From the NCBI RefSeq assembly GCF_015762685.1, contig NZ_PEHF01000004.1, positions 1-49,398 of the forward strand: a stretch of 49,398 nt of DNA, in the 5' to 3' direction. Positions 9,168-18,997 of the stretch are shown in pieces. The stretch comes from Candidatus Symbiopectobacterium sp. 'North America'. GTDB taxonomy: Bacteria > Pseudomonadota > Gammaproteobacteria > Enterobacterales > Enterobacteriaceae. The position numbers and the translations under genes are program-made. Every line of letters begins with the position of its first letter. Position 1 is the stretch's first letter. The notes under the pieces are model-generated. The model ran no database searches. It was not told the DNA's origin and saw only the letters and a list, made by a program, of their open reading frames with translations.

Positions 9168-10549
9168 TTATTTCAATAACCGGGCCTTGCAGCTTTTTCC
9201 TTTGATTTTACCTTTAAGCAACTGCTGCAACGCACGTTTGGCGCTGGCCTTACGAATTGCCACGTAAGCATGCATCGGGAACATATCAATTTTACCGACT
9301 TCTGCCGCCGTCAATCCCGCATCGCCGGTTAATGCCCCAAGAATACACCGGGCCGAATCTTGGCCTTTTTACCGCCATTAATGCACAGCGTCATCATCTC
9401 CGGCTCAAGCATCGCTTCTGCGTTGCGCGTGAGGGAATCAGAAGAAGCCCACTGCACTTTCATGCCAAGCACGTCTTCCAACAGGTTCACACGTGCCATT
9501 TCCTGCGGCGTGCACAGGCTAACGACCACGCCTGGCTGACCGGCACGCTCAGTACGGCCGATGCGGTGCACATGCACTTCCGGATCGAACGCCAGTTCAA
9601 AATTAACCACCAGTTCCAGGTCTTTAATATCCAGACCGCGCGCCGCCACATCGGTAGCGACCAGCACACGGCAACTGTGGTTGGCAAAGCGCACCAGAAC
9701 CTGATCGCGATCGCGTTGTTCGAGATCGCCGTGCAGTGCTAACACGCTAATCCCACGCGCTTCCAGCGTTTCGAACACGCTCTGGCAATCATGTTTGGTG
9801 TTACAAAACACCACGCAAGAACGGGGTTGATGATGATTCAAGACGGCAACTAGCAGCGGCAAACGCTGTTGCGGAGTGGTCTCGTAGAAATGTTGTTCAA
9901 TCGCGGGGGCAACTTCATCGTCCGTCACGTCCACGCGCAGCGGCTCGCGCTGAACACGGGCGCTAATCTGTTCGATTTCCTGCGGATAAGTGGCGGAAAA
10001 CAGGAGGGTTTGCCGCTTGGGCGCGGTATAGGAAATCACATCATCAATGGCGTCGCTAAACCCCATATCCAGCATACGATCGGCTTCATCCAGCACCAAC
10101 ACCTTAAGGTTGTCCAGCAACAAGGATTGCTTGCGCAGGTGTTCCTGAAGCCGGCCCGGCGTTCCCACCACAATGTGCGGCGCATGCACCAGCGAGTCAA
10201 GTTGCGGCCCCATCGGCTGACCACCGCACAGCGTAAGGATTTTGATATTCTGCGTAAAGCGCGCCAGGCGGCGTAGCTCTTTGCTCACCTGATCCGCCAG
10301 TTCACGCGTGGGGCATAGCACCAGTGCCTGGGTGGTAAAATCACTCACCACGATGCGATTCAACAAGCCAATACCAAATGCCGCCGTCTTCCCGCTGCCG
10401 GTCTTCGCTTTCACACGCACATCCACACCGCTTAACACGGCAGGGAGCGCGGCAGCCTGAACAGGCGTCATTTCGCTGTAGCCCAGTTCATCAAGATTAG
10501 ATAGCTGCTCCGCAGGCAGCGCCAGAGAAGAAAAAGAAGTTGTACTCAC
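9168..10549 (-). pseudogene. dbpA: ATP-dependent RNA helicase DbpA, one-base frameshift near the 3' end
   Basis: This is a DEAD-box helicase for 23S rRNA/50S assembly. The motifs run in order: Q motif (ELGYSEMTPVQAAALP), I (AKTGSGKTAAF), Ia (PTRELADQ), II (DEAD), III (SATYP), V (VATDVAARGLDIK), VI (HRIGRTERAG). The C-terminal RNA-binding domain that targets hairpin 92 begins MMTLCINGGKKAKIRPG and then leaves frame at a G4 run near 9342. One more G restores LGALTGDAGLTAAEVGKI and the end KGKSCKARLLK at 9168. I place the start at GTG 10549 (VSTTSFSSLALP) because E. coli DbpA begins there; an upstream in-frame start at 10594 adds non-homologous residues. DbpA is rarely lost, so base-calling error must be considered. 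Confidence 0.85.
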
Positions 10550-10640
10550 AGTGATTGCTCTACCAACGACGACAAAGGAAAGACACGCTGTCATCAGGCA
10601 CAGCGCATATGAGCCGCAATCATAGCAGAATTTGTCATGA

Positions 10641-10681
10641 GTAACCGATTTACCGCGTCAGACCAGTGCGGTAAACCCGTT
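10641..10681. terminator. Long stem-loop between dbpA and the ModA-like gene
   Basis: GTAACCGATTTACCGC pairs with GCGGTAAACCCGTTAC (14 of 16 positions) across an 11-base loop. It lies just after the ModA-like gene and before dbpA, both on the minus strand. No T-run follows, so it may be an attenuator or a processed structure instead of a simple terminator. Confidence 0.4.
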
Positions 10682-10702
10682 ACTGACCAGAAAATCCTGC
10701 CC

Positions 10703-11392
10703 TCACGGTGACAAGATGGCGTCTGCCAGCAGACGTGCCTCCGGACTGACAGGGTTCAACAGTGCCAACATATATTCCGCTGTGATGTTGTAGGGCGGCG
10801 GTACGACAACCACGTGTAAATCCGGCTGATTCAGCAATAGCGGCAAATAGCTGGAATAGCCGATGTGCATATCACTTTGTCCACTTCGGATCAGATAACT
10901 CCCTGCGGTCATCCCCGGCGGGACATTGTGCGTCATCTAGCCCCCGACTAGCGGTTTGGCCTTGTTGCGCAGTAATCTGCCGGTGCCGGGATGATGTTGT
11001 TCAATACGTTCAAACAGTTGAAAAGCGTAATCGCCACCGGGATCGTTTCCTGGTGTTGACGTTGAGAGCACAAACCGGGGGTCGCACAGCGCGGATAACC
11101 AGTGCTGCGAGGTCAATTGCGGTACATTGCGTATCGCAATGCACAGGTTATTGCGGGTAAAGACCATCGTGTCGTGCGTCAGACCTAGAATTTTCAAGCG
11201 CAGAGGGTGAGCGCAGTTTGCCGATGCAAAGAGATCGACCTCATCCCCTTGCTCGATTTTCTCACTCAACAGCCCCGCCGGACCGAACGTTGTCATCACA
11301 TCCAACGCGTGGCTTTCAGAAAATACAGCCAGCAGCGGTGTCAATGCGTTACGCAGGCTGCACGCCGCATAGAGGCGTATAGGAAGCGTCAT
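10703..11392 (-). pseudogene. ModA-like (molybdate/tungstate-type) binding protein, amber-interrupted
   Basis: About 230 codons of the ModA-like extracellular binding-protein type: LYAACSLRNALTPLLAVFSE, TTFGPAGLLSEKIEQGDEVDLFASAN, then FTRNNLCIAI and STSTPGNDPGGDYAFQLF. A TAG at 10937-10939 falls in frame between KPLVGG and MTHNVPPG; the second part continues to NPVSPEARLLADAILSP. No signal peptide is seen, so it may be a cytoplasmic or atypical oxyanion sensor and not a true periplasmic protein. Its start overlaps the stop of the ABC ATPase gene by 4 bases, making it the last gene of the molA-B-C-like operon. The company strengthens a molybdenum or tungsten role. Confidence 0.65.
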
Positions 11393-12161
11393 CGCGGCTC
11401 CGTTAAGGTAAACAGGGGGATCAGTGCCTGATAAGGCTGCTGCAAAGGCATCTCAAGCGTAACCTGCCGCACGGGAATACCGTACAGACGGGTCAGATTC
11501 TCTTCTGTCACCACCGTATCGCGGTGGCCGTAGAGGTATTGTTTGTCTGCCATCAACAACAACGCCCGCTGCGCGATCGCCAACGCATGAGACGGATCGT
11601 GCGTGGTGAGTACAATACACAGCCCTTGCTCGCGCGCCAACTGTGTCAGCAATTGCACCACCTGCGCCTGGTTATGCAAATCAAGTGCAGCGGTCGGTTC
11701 ATCAAGGATCAGCGTCTGGCATTCCGAGGCCAGCGCGCGAGCGATTAATACCAGTTGCCGCTGCCCGCCCGACAGCTTACTAAAATTATAATCGGCCAGC
11801 GTCGCGATACCCAGCATCTCCAGCGCACGGTGCGCCGCAGCAATATCGTGCGCCGTGGGCAGGGAAAACAGCGCAATACGCCCCGCACGCCCCATCAGTA
11901 CCATATCCAGCACACTGTAGGAGAAAGGCGGCGTAAAAAGCTGTGGCACAAAACCCATCCCCCCTTCCCGCTGCACCGTGCCAGCTAGCGGCAGCAGAAA
12001 ACCGAGCAGCGTGTGCAGTAATGTAGTTTTTCCCCGACCGTTGGCCCCAAAATGGCAGTGATTTCCCCAGCCCGGCAGCACAGTTCGAGCGGTGAGAAAA
12101 ACGGCTCTCCCGCGTGATAGCCATACGCCAGCGCCTGTGTAGATAGTCGAATCAGTGACAT
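11389..12161 (-). pseudogene. ABC importer ATPase of BtuD/FecE/MolC type, frameshifted at Walker A
   Basis: The start at 12161 gives SLIRLSTQALAYGYHAGEPF and GEITAILG, after which a one-base loss in the GGGGCC run near 12050 breaks the frame exactly at Walker A. Restored it reads GPNGRGKTTLLHTLLG. The remainder is standard: FVPQLF (Q-loop), KLSGGQRQLVLIARAL (signature), LILDEPTAALD (Walker B), LTTHDPSH (switch). It powers the FecCD-type permease encoded just upstream, 4 bp away. The ORF track's usable downstream frame begins only at 12081, so as written the protein would lack a start. Repairable by one C. Confidence 0.75.
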
Positions 12162-12165
12162 AGTA

Positions 12166-13191
12166 TCAACCTCTGCGCTGCCGTTGCGTTTTATACAGCA
12201 GCACGGCAAACAGCGGTGCACCAAACAGCGCCGTAAGTATCCTCAACGGGATCTCTGCATCACTGAGCGTGCGCGCCAAATCATCCACCAGCACCATAAA
12301 CCCGCCACCAAGCCAGAACAATACCGGCAATAAACGCCGGTGATCGGCCCCAACCAGCATGCGCACAACGTGGGGGATCACCAGCCCAATCCAGCCAATC
12401 CAGCCAATACTGCCGCTCACGGCCACCTGCGCAGCCACCACCGCCGCGCACAGGCTCAGCACCAGCCAGCGCACTGGTTGCACCGCCATGCCCAGCGTGC
12501 GCGCATCCTGCTCTCCCATCGATAGCACGTTAATGTACCAACGCAGGCGCAGCAGCAGTCTCCCCGCCAGACCGAGCGGCAGCACCAGTGTGACCAGTTT
12601 ATCCCAATGGGTGGTGGCGAAACGCGCCAACAGCCAAAACACAATACTCGGCAATTTTTCTTCGATATCCGCCAGATATTGCATCAGACTGACCAGTGCA
12701 CCGAAAAAGCCGCTGATGATAACCCCCGCCAGTATCAGGATGAGGGCATTCTGCTTGCCCAACGCGGCAGCCATCATGAACACCAGCAGCAGGGCGGCCA
12801 TGCCAAACGTGAACGTCGAGAGCAGCAGAAACAGTGGCGTCCAGCACAGCAAGATCGCCAGCGTGCCGCCAAACGCCGCACCGGCAGAGACGCCAATAAT
12901 GTGTGGATCAACCAGTGGGTTACGGAACACGCCTTGCAGCGTGGCACCGCTCAGGGCTAACCCGGCTCCGGCACACAGCGCGAGCAGCACCCGAGGTAAG
13001 CGCACACTCCACACCACCTGGCGTTCAATGTCACTCAGCGTCGGATTGCTGTCGGACAAAGGCTCGACCAGTATCTGTACAATGCGCCACGGGGAAAGGC
13101 CATAGCTCCCAAGTCCCAATGAGCACAGGGCAATCAACAACGTCCCCACCACCACAGTCAGCAGTGTAATACGATAGCGTTGCGACGTCAT
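12166..13191 (-). CDS. FecCD/BtuC-type ABC permease (MolB-like)
   Basis: A 341-residue, highly hydrophobic protein with about ten predicted membrane spans. It contains the family signatures RLPRVLLALCAGAGLALSGA, LQGVFRNPLVDPHIIGVSAGA and GWIGLVIPHVVRMLVG. It begins MTSQRYRITLLTVVVGTLLIALC. Intact. It overlaps the preceding binding-protein gene by 4 bases (ATGA) and is followed by the ATPase after 4 bp, a standard operon. The fold serves iron-siderophore, B12 and (as Haemophilus MolB) molybdate/tungstate import. The ModE-like operator upstream and the ModA-like gene downstream favour the oxyanion. Confidence 0.85.
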   Translation of the reverse strand: MTSQRYRITLLTVVVGTLLIALCSLGLGSYGLSPWRIVQILVEPLSDSNPTLSDIERQVVWSVRLPRVLLALCAGAGLALSGATLQGVFRNPLVDPHIIGVSAGAAFGGTLAILLCWTPLFLLLSTFTFGMAALLLVFMMAAALGKQNALILILAGVIISGFFGALVSLMQYLADIEEKLPSIVFWLLARFATTHWDKLVTLVLPLGLAGRLLLRLRWYINVLSMGEQDARTLGMAVQPVRWLVLSLCAAVVAAQVAVSGSIGWIGWIGLVIPHVVRMLVGADHRRLLPVLFWLGGGFMVLVDDLARTLSDAEIPLRILTALFGAPLFAVLLYKTQRQRRG

Positions 13192-14252
13192 TGTGCTGCT
13201 GGATTGTCTGCGCGGTAATCCATACGGTAGAAGCGCTGGTAATAGTCATTCGCGGCTTTTTGCATGTCCACATCGGCAAAGCGTTCCGGATAGAGCTTTT
13301 TCGCCATCCACAGTTCGCCAATGGCTAACGCCTCCGGCATCGGATATCCCCATGCTTTGGCGTATTCGGGCATCAGATAGACCCGATGCTGTTTCACCGC
13401 ATCAATGGCCTGCCAGGCCGGGTCGTTGATAATCTGCTGCACCACGTCCGGGTAGCGATCTTGCACGAAAATAACCTGTGGATTCCAGGCCAGCACATTC
13501 TCAATAGAGACCTGTTTGAAGCCTTTGATGGAGGCTGCCGCTACGTTCATAGCACCAGCGTGAGACATCATCAGGCCGGTGTATTTTCCTGAGCCGTAGG
13601 TGGTCAGATCGGGGTTGGCCATGTAAACACGAATACGCTTCTCTTCAGGGATAGCAGCGATGTGGGCACTGACTTTTTCCCGTTCGCTAAAGGTATAACT
13701 GATGAGCGCTTCTGCCTGTTTCTGGCGTTCCACTACATCACCGATCAAGCGGATGCCGATTTTAAGCCCTTCGTTATACGCGGTATTTTCATCGCTCATG
13801 ATCGGATTGATTTTGTCAGCCTCCCCCGGCTTGTCCTGACGCAAGGAGATCGCCACCACCGGGATGCCCGCACGTTCAATCTGTGAGATCATTTCCGGAG
13901 GTGTATAGTTGGCAACAAAGACGACCTGCGGTTCGAGTTTCAGTAGACTTTCAATATTCACCTGTGTCAGATCGCCCGGCATCGGTAAATTCGCCAACTG
14001 GGGGGCAAGGCGCAGATAGCTGTCCCCCAATTGCTTTTTCCAACTGGACAGCACACCGACCGCACTTTGTTGCGCATCCAACTGTACCAGCAGATTCAGC
14101 GTTTGATGCTGCAAGACCACCACGCGATTAACGTGATCGGGAATCGTGACATTACGCCCTAACTGATCGGTGACCTGACGCGCCGCCCACGCAGAGGAAA
14201 ACGCCATAAGCAGCCCGACAACCCCGAGTGTATAACCTATTTTCTTTATCAT
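13188..14252 (-). CDS. Periplasmic binding protein, BtuF/FecB/MolA type
   Basis: The start ATG 14252 has AGGA eight bases upstream and gives a clear signal peptide (MIKKIGYTLGVVGLLMAFSSAWA-ARQ). The mature part has the type III binding-protein pattern: VTDQLGRNVTIPDHVNRVVVLQ at the start, KLEPQVVFVANYTPPEM, then the long inter-lobe helix and LAWNPQVIFVQDRYPDVVQQI. About 354 residues, intact. First gene of the importer operon. The longer upstream frame to 14345 is not needed. Ligand assignment (molybdate/tungstate against a ferric chelate) rests on context only; the ModE-like palindrome at 14270-14295 is the best argument. Confidence 0.8.
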   Translation of the reverse strand: MIKKIGYTLGVVGLLMAFSSAWAARQVTDQLGRNVTIPDHVNRVVVLQHQTLNLLVQLDAQQSAVGVLSSWKKQLGDSYLRLAPQLANLPMPGDLTQVNIESLLKLEPQVVFVANYTPPEMISQIERAGIPVVAISLRQDKPGEADKINPIMSDENTAYNEGLKIGIRLIGDVVERQKQAEALISYTFSEREKVSAHIAAIPEEKRIRVYMANPDLTTYGSGKYTGLMMSHAGAMNVAAASIKGFKQVSIENVLAWNPQVIFVQDRYPDVVQQIINDPAWQAIDAVKQHRVYLMPEYAKAWGYPMPEALAIGELWMAKKLYPERFADVDMQKAANDYYQRFYRMDYRADNPAAQ

Positions 14253-14269
14253 GTTGATGTCCTGGTGTT

Positions 14270-14295
14270 TCGATATATACAGAACAATACAACGA
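14270..14295. promoter_or_regulatory. ModE-box-like operator before the MolABC-like operon
   Basis: On the minus strand the left half ATCGTTGTAT and the right half TATATATCGA flank a short spacer. The ModE consensus halves are ATCGCTATAT and TATATAACGA; the matches are about 8 of 10 and 9 of 10. The site is 18 bp upstream of the binding-protein start, overlapping the expected promoter, which is where ModE represses in the presence of molybdate. Confidence 0.5.
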
Positions 14296-14413
14296 TCGCG
14301 ATCAAGAAAATACTGATCTCGCTCATAATGCGATTTCATTACCAATAAGGGAGTAGGCTATGCACCCACTTAAGGATGAGGAAGTGCGGTTATATGCTGG
14401 AGTGTCCGACGAA

Positions 14414-15382
14414 TTAAATACCGTCACCGTCGCGATACTGAGTGTGCAACACGCTAGCCTGGCGCACATTGCTGTCCGGCAGCACATCGTGCATCAGCCA
14501 GACGTTTCCGTCAATGCTGGAGCGCGCACCGATGGTAATACGCCCTAATAATGTCGCTCCGGCGTAAATCACCACATCGTCTTCCACGATCGGATGTCGA
14601 GGATAGTTCTTTTGCAACTGCCCGTCATTGTCAGTGACAAAGCGTTTGGCACCGAGCGTGACCACCTGATAAAGCCGCACACGTTTGCCGATGATCGCTG
14701 TCTCGCCAATCACCACTCCAGTACCGTGATCGATAAAAAAACCTTCGCTGATCTGGGCCCCGGGGTGAATATCAATGCCTGTTTCGCTGTGCGCCTTCTC
14801 CGTCATGATACGCGCCAACAGCGGTAGCCCCAGTTGATACAATTCGTGGGCCAGTCGGTAATGCATCACCGCATGAATACCGGGATAGCACAGCAGCACT
14901 TCATCCCGACTGCGCGCGGAAGGATCGCCCTGATACGCGGCCTGAATATCGCTGTCCAGACGTTGCCGAATCACTGGCAAGTGCGTGGCAAACTTACGGA
15001 TACGGTGCTCAGCGTCCTACGTCTCGGGTGATGTGACGCCGTGCTGCGTTGGAGTGCCTGCCTGATAGTGCAATTCAAGCGCCGCCTCTTCCACCAGCGC
15101 ATCGAGCGCGGTGCCCAGCAGATAGCCGACGTAGTAATCTTCCCCCTCTTTACGCAAATCGGTGGCACCCAATCGCATGGGATACAACACCTTAATCAGC
15201 GTATCGGCAACGCTATGGATACTCTGTTTTGAGGGCAGCAACCGTTTATTCTGATAATCGCCCTGAGAAAAACGGTCACGCCATTGCTGACGCACACGGC
15301 GTAATTCATCAACGACCCCATCCAGATGCCAATGATTATTTCGTTGAGAAATAAACACTAATTCACCTAATTCCGACATCAT
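14414..15382 (-). pseudogene. Serine O-acetyltransferase (EpsC/CysE type), amber-interrupted
   Basis: The reading frame starts at 15382 after AGAGGAAAAC. It runs through a helical N-terminal domain (ELVFISQRNNHWHLDG, YYVGYLLGTALDALVEEAALELHYQ), meets TAG at 15017-15019, and continues in the same frame with DAEHRIRKFATHLPVIRQRLDSDIQAAYQGDPSA. The C-terminal left-handed beta-helix follows: HSETGIDIHPGAQISEGFFIDHGTGVVIGE and TLGAKRF. The catalytic His/Asp region is intact. The total of about 322 codons fits EpsC-like enzymes that make O-acetylserine from serine and acetyl-CoA for cysteine synthesis. A second CysE would be redundant, which could explain tolerance of the stop. Confidence 0.8.
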
Positions 15383-15595
15383 GTTTTCCTCTCAAAGGCC
15401 TGCAATGGATTGGGATGACCTATTTTCTCAATTGTTATGCGTGATCCACTCACAAAACAAATACTGTTATCGGCTTTGCATAGCCAATAAATGAATAAAC
15501 CACACTGAACAAAAAAGCTGAATGTGAAACAGCGCTAAACCCAACCTGGCGCATTCCAGTATGATGTGGTGATTGATAATCACAGGATGCTTGTT

Positions 15596-16606
15596 ATGGA
15601 TACCGTCGAATCGACGCTCAGCCGTTTTCGGCGATTTCACCGTGTTCCCGCCGCGCTGGGAATACTGACCATGCTGTTGCTACCAGCAGTACAGGCCAGT
15701 GAAGGACTTTACAACAAGGTTACGGCCCCCTCAACCCAGGCATTATTATCCACGGTCGCGCATCCACCATCCTCCAAACCGCAAGCGATACCGATCGTGC
15801 ACACGGAAGGCACCTTGCCTCATCAGGGCATCTACGATATGTCTAACGCGGCACGGCGTGATTTCAGCTATATGCGCGATCTGGCCTTGGCCTGGCAACG
15901 GACTCAGGATGCTGCGCTGCTGTCACGCTTGACGTTCTATCTGGATGATTGGATGAAAACCTATCAACTGAGCTTTAACCCTATCGACGAAACCAGCTTC
16001 GACGGGTTGATTGAAGCATACCGGTTGACGCGCAGCGCCCTGCCGGAATCCACGCGTGAGCGCACCCGCACTTTCCTACATGCAATGGCAACCGGGTACT
16101 TACAGACGATGGACGAAAACCAGAATAGCGCCAAAAAAATCTGGAGCAACAACTGGCAAAGCCATCGCATTAAGTTAGTTACCATGAGCGCGGTGGCTAT
16201 AGATGACGCCACGTTGCAGGCAGAGGCCAAAGCCGCGTTTATCCGTCAGTTAGATGCCAATATTCATGCAGATGGAGAAGTGATGGATTTCACCGAACGC
16301 GATGCCTTGCACTACGTGGTCTACTCGCTGGAGCCGCTGCTGCGCGCCGCCATGGCAGCGCAGTTGCAAGGTGAGAACTGGATTAACCTGAAAGGCCGCC
16401 ATGGGCAGAGCCTGCGTACCGCGCTGGAATGGCTCAAGCCCTATGCCGACGGTGAAAAAACGCACGAGGAGTTCGCCAATACCGAGGTACGCTTCGATAT
16501 CGAGCGCCGTAAAGCCGGTGTTAAAGGGTTCGACGGACAGTGGCAACCCAGCAATGCCGCGAATGTCTATTGGTCTGCCAGCGTGCTGGATCTCCGCTAT
16601 CTGTAG
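15596..16606 (+). CDS. Alginate-lyase-superfamily protein, secreted
   Basis: About 336 residues. I prefer ATG 15596 (AGGATG eight bases upstream) over 15566. A basic N-terminus precedes the signal segment VPAALGILTMLLLPAVQASEG. The body has the alpha/alpha-toroid alginate lyase (PL5-like) pattern: ARRDFSYMRDLALAWQRTQD, SFDGLIEAYRLTRSAL, NNWQSHRIKLVTMSAVAIDD and DFTERDALHYVVYSLEPLLRAA. These include the Asn-Asn-Trp-x-Ser-His segment that carries catalytic residues in the family. It acts in the periplasm or outside the cell on a uronate polymer. It stands alone, divergent from the acetyltransferase and convergent with xdhB, and is intact. Confidence 0.75.
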   Translation: MDTVESTLSRFRRFHRVPAALGILTMLLLPAVQASEGLYNKVTAPSTQALLSTVAHPPSSKPQAIPIVHTEGTLPHQGIYDMSNAARRDFSYMRDLALAWQRTQDAALLSRLTFYLDDWMKTYQLSFNPIDETSFDGLIEAYRLTRSALPESTRERTRTFLHAMATGYLQTMDENQNSAKKIWSNNWQSHRIKLVTMSAVAIDDATLQAEAKAAFIRQLDANIHADGEVMDFTERDALHYVVYSLEPLLRAAMAAQLQGENWINLKGRHGQSLRTALEWLKPYADGEKTHEEFANTEVRFDIERRKAGVKGFDGQWQPSNAANVYWSASVLDLRYL

Positions 16607-16652
16607 ACAGAGCGGCAGCTCAACAAAACGCCAGCGCGCTGGCTGTGGGCGA

Positions 16653-18997
16653 TTACGCCCTGCCAGTGACGCCAGCCTGCGATCGTTGCAGCGCTCGCCA
16701 TACCCGTTCCGGTGTGGCGGGCAGCTCAAGCAAAATGTGGGGCTCGGCATCATTCTGGCTCGCCACCGCATCCTGCAACGCACACCAGATAGCAATGCCC
16801 AACATAAATGGCGGCTCGCCCACCGCCTTGGAACGGAACACCGTGTCTACCGCGTTATCCGTTTGTGGCAACAGTTGCACGCGAAAATCATGCGGAATAT
16901 CCGCCACGGTCGGGATCTTGTAGGTGGCACCGGTATCAGTCAGCAAACGCCCCTGCGCGTTCCACAACAGTTCCTCAGTGGTAGCCCACCCTATTCTCTT
17001 TACAAACCCACCCTCTACCTGACCAATATCCAGCGTCGGATTCAGTGAAGCGCCCGCATCGTGCAAAATGTCCACGCGATTTACCTGATATTCACCGGTC
17101 AGCGTATCGACCACCACTTCGGCGCAGGCTGCGCCATAAACAAAGTAGTAGAAGGGTTTTCCGCGCCTGGCGTCACGATCGTAATGGATACACGGCACCC
17201 GATAATATCCCGTTGCCGACAGCGGCACCTGATTGAGCCATGCCAACTGCGCGATCTGCGCAAAGGTAAAATGCTGCTCACCCGCACGCACGACGCCATT
17301 GCAAAAGGCGACATATTCGGGAGCGCAAGAATAAAGGCGACACAGCAAGTCGACCAAGCGCTGCCGGATGATTTCCGCTGCCTGCTGCGCGGCTTTGCCA
17401 TTCAAATCGGCAGCGCTGGACGCCGCTGTCGGGGAGGTATTCGGCACCTTACCAGTATCGGTAGCTGTGACCTGAATGGACGCACTATCAATTTGCAGCA
17501 CCTGTGCCACAATCTGCGCGACCTTGGTATTCAGCCCCTGCCCCATCTCGGTTCCGCCATGATTAAGCTAAATGCTGCCATCGGTATACACCAACAGCAA
17601 GGCCCCCTCCTGGTTGAGAAAGGTCGAGGTGAAATAGATACCGAATTTGATTGGCATCAGCGCCAAACCGCGCCGCAACACAGGATGGTGCGCATTGAAA
17701 TCCTCAATCTCGGCACGACGTTGCTGATACTGGGCGCTGCGTGTCAGCCGTTCGGTGATGTCATCAAGCAGATTCTGTCCCACCGGTTGGTGATAGTGGG
17801 TGATATTGCGCGCGTTAATACTGCCGTCGTGCGCGCCATAATAGTTGCGCTTGCGCACTTCCAGCGGGTCCAGATGCAATGTGCTCAATCACCTGCTCGA
17901 TCGCAACCATGCCCTGAGGGCCACCGAAACCGCGAAAGGCCGTATTGGAAACGGTATGGGTACGACAGCGATAACCGGTAATACGCGCATCACCCAGATA
18001 GTAAGCGTTGTCAGCATGGAACATGGCGCGATCGACAATCGAGCCAGACAAATCCAGTGAGTGGCCGCAATTCGCGGCTAAATCGATCTTCACCCCGCAA
18101 AATACTCCGCGCTCATCAATGCCGACCTCGTAGCGCACAAAAAAAGCGTGGCGCTTGCCAGTAATACACATATCGTCACGCCGTGACAGGCACATTTTCA
18201 CCGGCCGTCCGGTCAATCGTGCCGCCAAACGCACCGCCCATACGCCGCATCTCAACGGTCACCTGACTCTGGCTAACACCTAACACTGAGGCAACCAGCT
18301 TTTGTACTTCGGTCGGGTTCTGAGTGGAGGCCTGGACCGTGACCGTTTGATGCTCGCCGGGATAAACCAGTGCCGCCTGCGTTTCCAGATAAAAATGCTC
18401 TTGCCCACCGATATGAAATTCCCCTGTCAAACGCTGTACCGCGCGCGCCAGCGCCGCATCCGCATCACCACGCTGTTGCACAAAGGGGCGCTCAACGTAA
18501 TGCTGCTTTTCCAGCGCTTCACGCAAATTCAGTATCGGTGTCAGCACCTCATAGTCGATGATTGCCACCCGAGCGCCCAATCGCGCCGTCTCACGGGATT
18601 CTGCCGCTACCACCAGCACCATCTGCCCGGCATAGTTCACCTCGCCATCCGCCAGCAACAGATCCCCCGGAGCCAGTGCGCCGATATCTGGGTTCCCCGG
18701 TATCTGCTGCTGGGTCAGCACCGCCACCACGCCGGGAATGCGGTAGCAAGGTTCAACATCAATCTTCAGAATGCGGGCATGGGCGTGATCACTCTGGCGC
18801 GGGCAGAGGTGCAGCAGCCCCTCCGGTTCCGGTCGATCGTCGATGTAACGCGCCTCGCCGCTGACGTGCAGGGCGGCACTTTCGTAAATACGGCTGTGCC
18901 CAACACTGCCAGACAGCGGCTGAGCGAATTGCGCCTGCAACGCTTTTTGCGTCGGTGCAGGCGATGAAGGGTTATGCGACACGTTATTATGCGACAT
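16653..18997 (-). pseudogene. xdhB: Xanthine dehydrogenase molybdopterin subunit XdhB, multiply disrupted
   Basis: The start at 18997 overlaps the xdhA stop by 11 bases. The N-terminal part (GSVGHSRIYESAALHVSGEARYIDD, LPxx-type domain) is open to RRMGGAFGG near 18240. There about a dozen codons expected before ARLTGRPVKMCLSRRDDM are missing, with a frame change. A second one-base shift lies near 17885 (between AIEQVIEHI and TLHLDPLEVRKRNYYG). A TAG at 17568-17570 sits between DGSI and LNHGGTEMGQGL. The molybdopterin loops (AFRGFGGPQG, GGTEMGQG) and the catalytic glutamate (SKAVGEPPFMLG) are still readable. The enzyme oxidised hypoxanthine/xanthine. Certainly non-functional as written. Confidence 0.85.

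Noticed and set aside
14360..14548. Plus-strand ORF of 62 codons beside the acetyltransferase
   Set aside because: Most of it is the complement of the acetyltransferase 3' end; no independent support.
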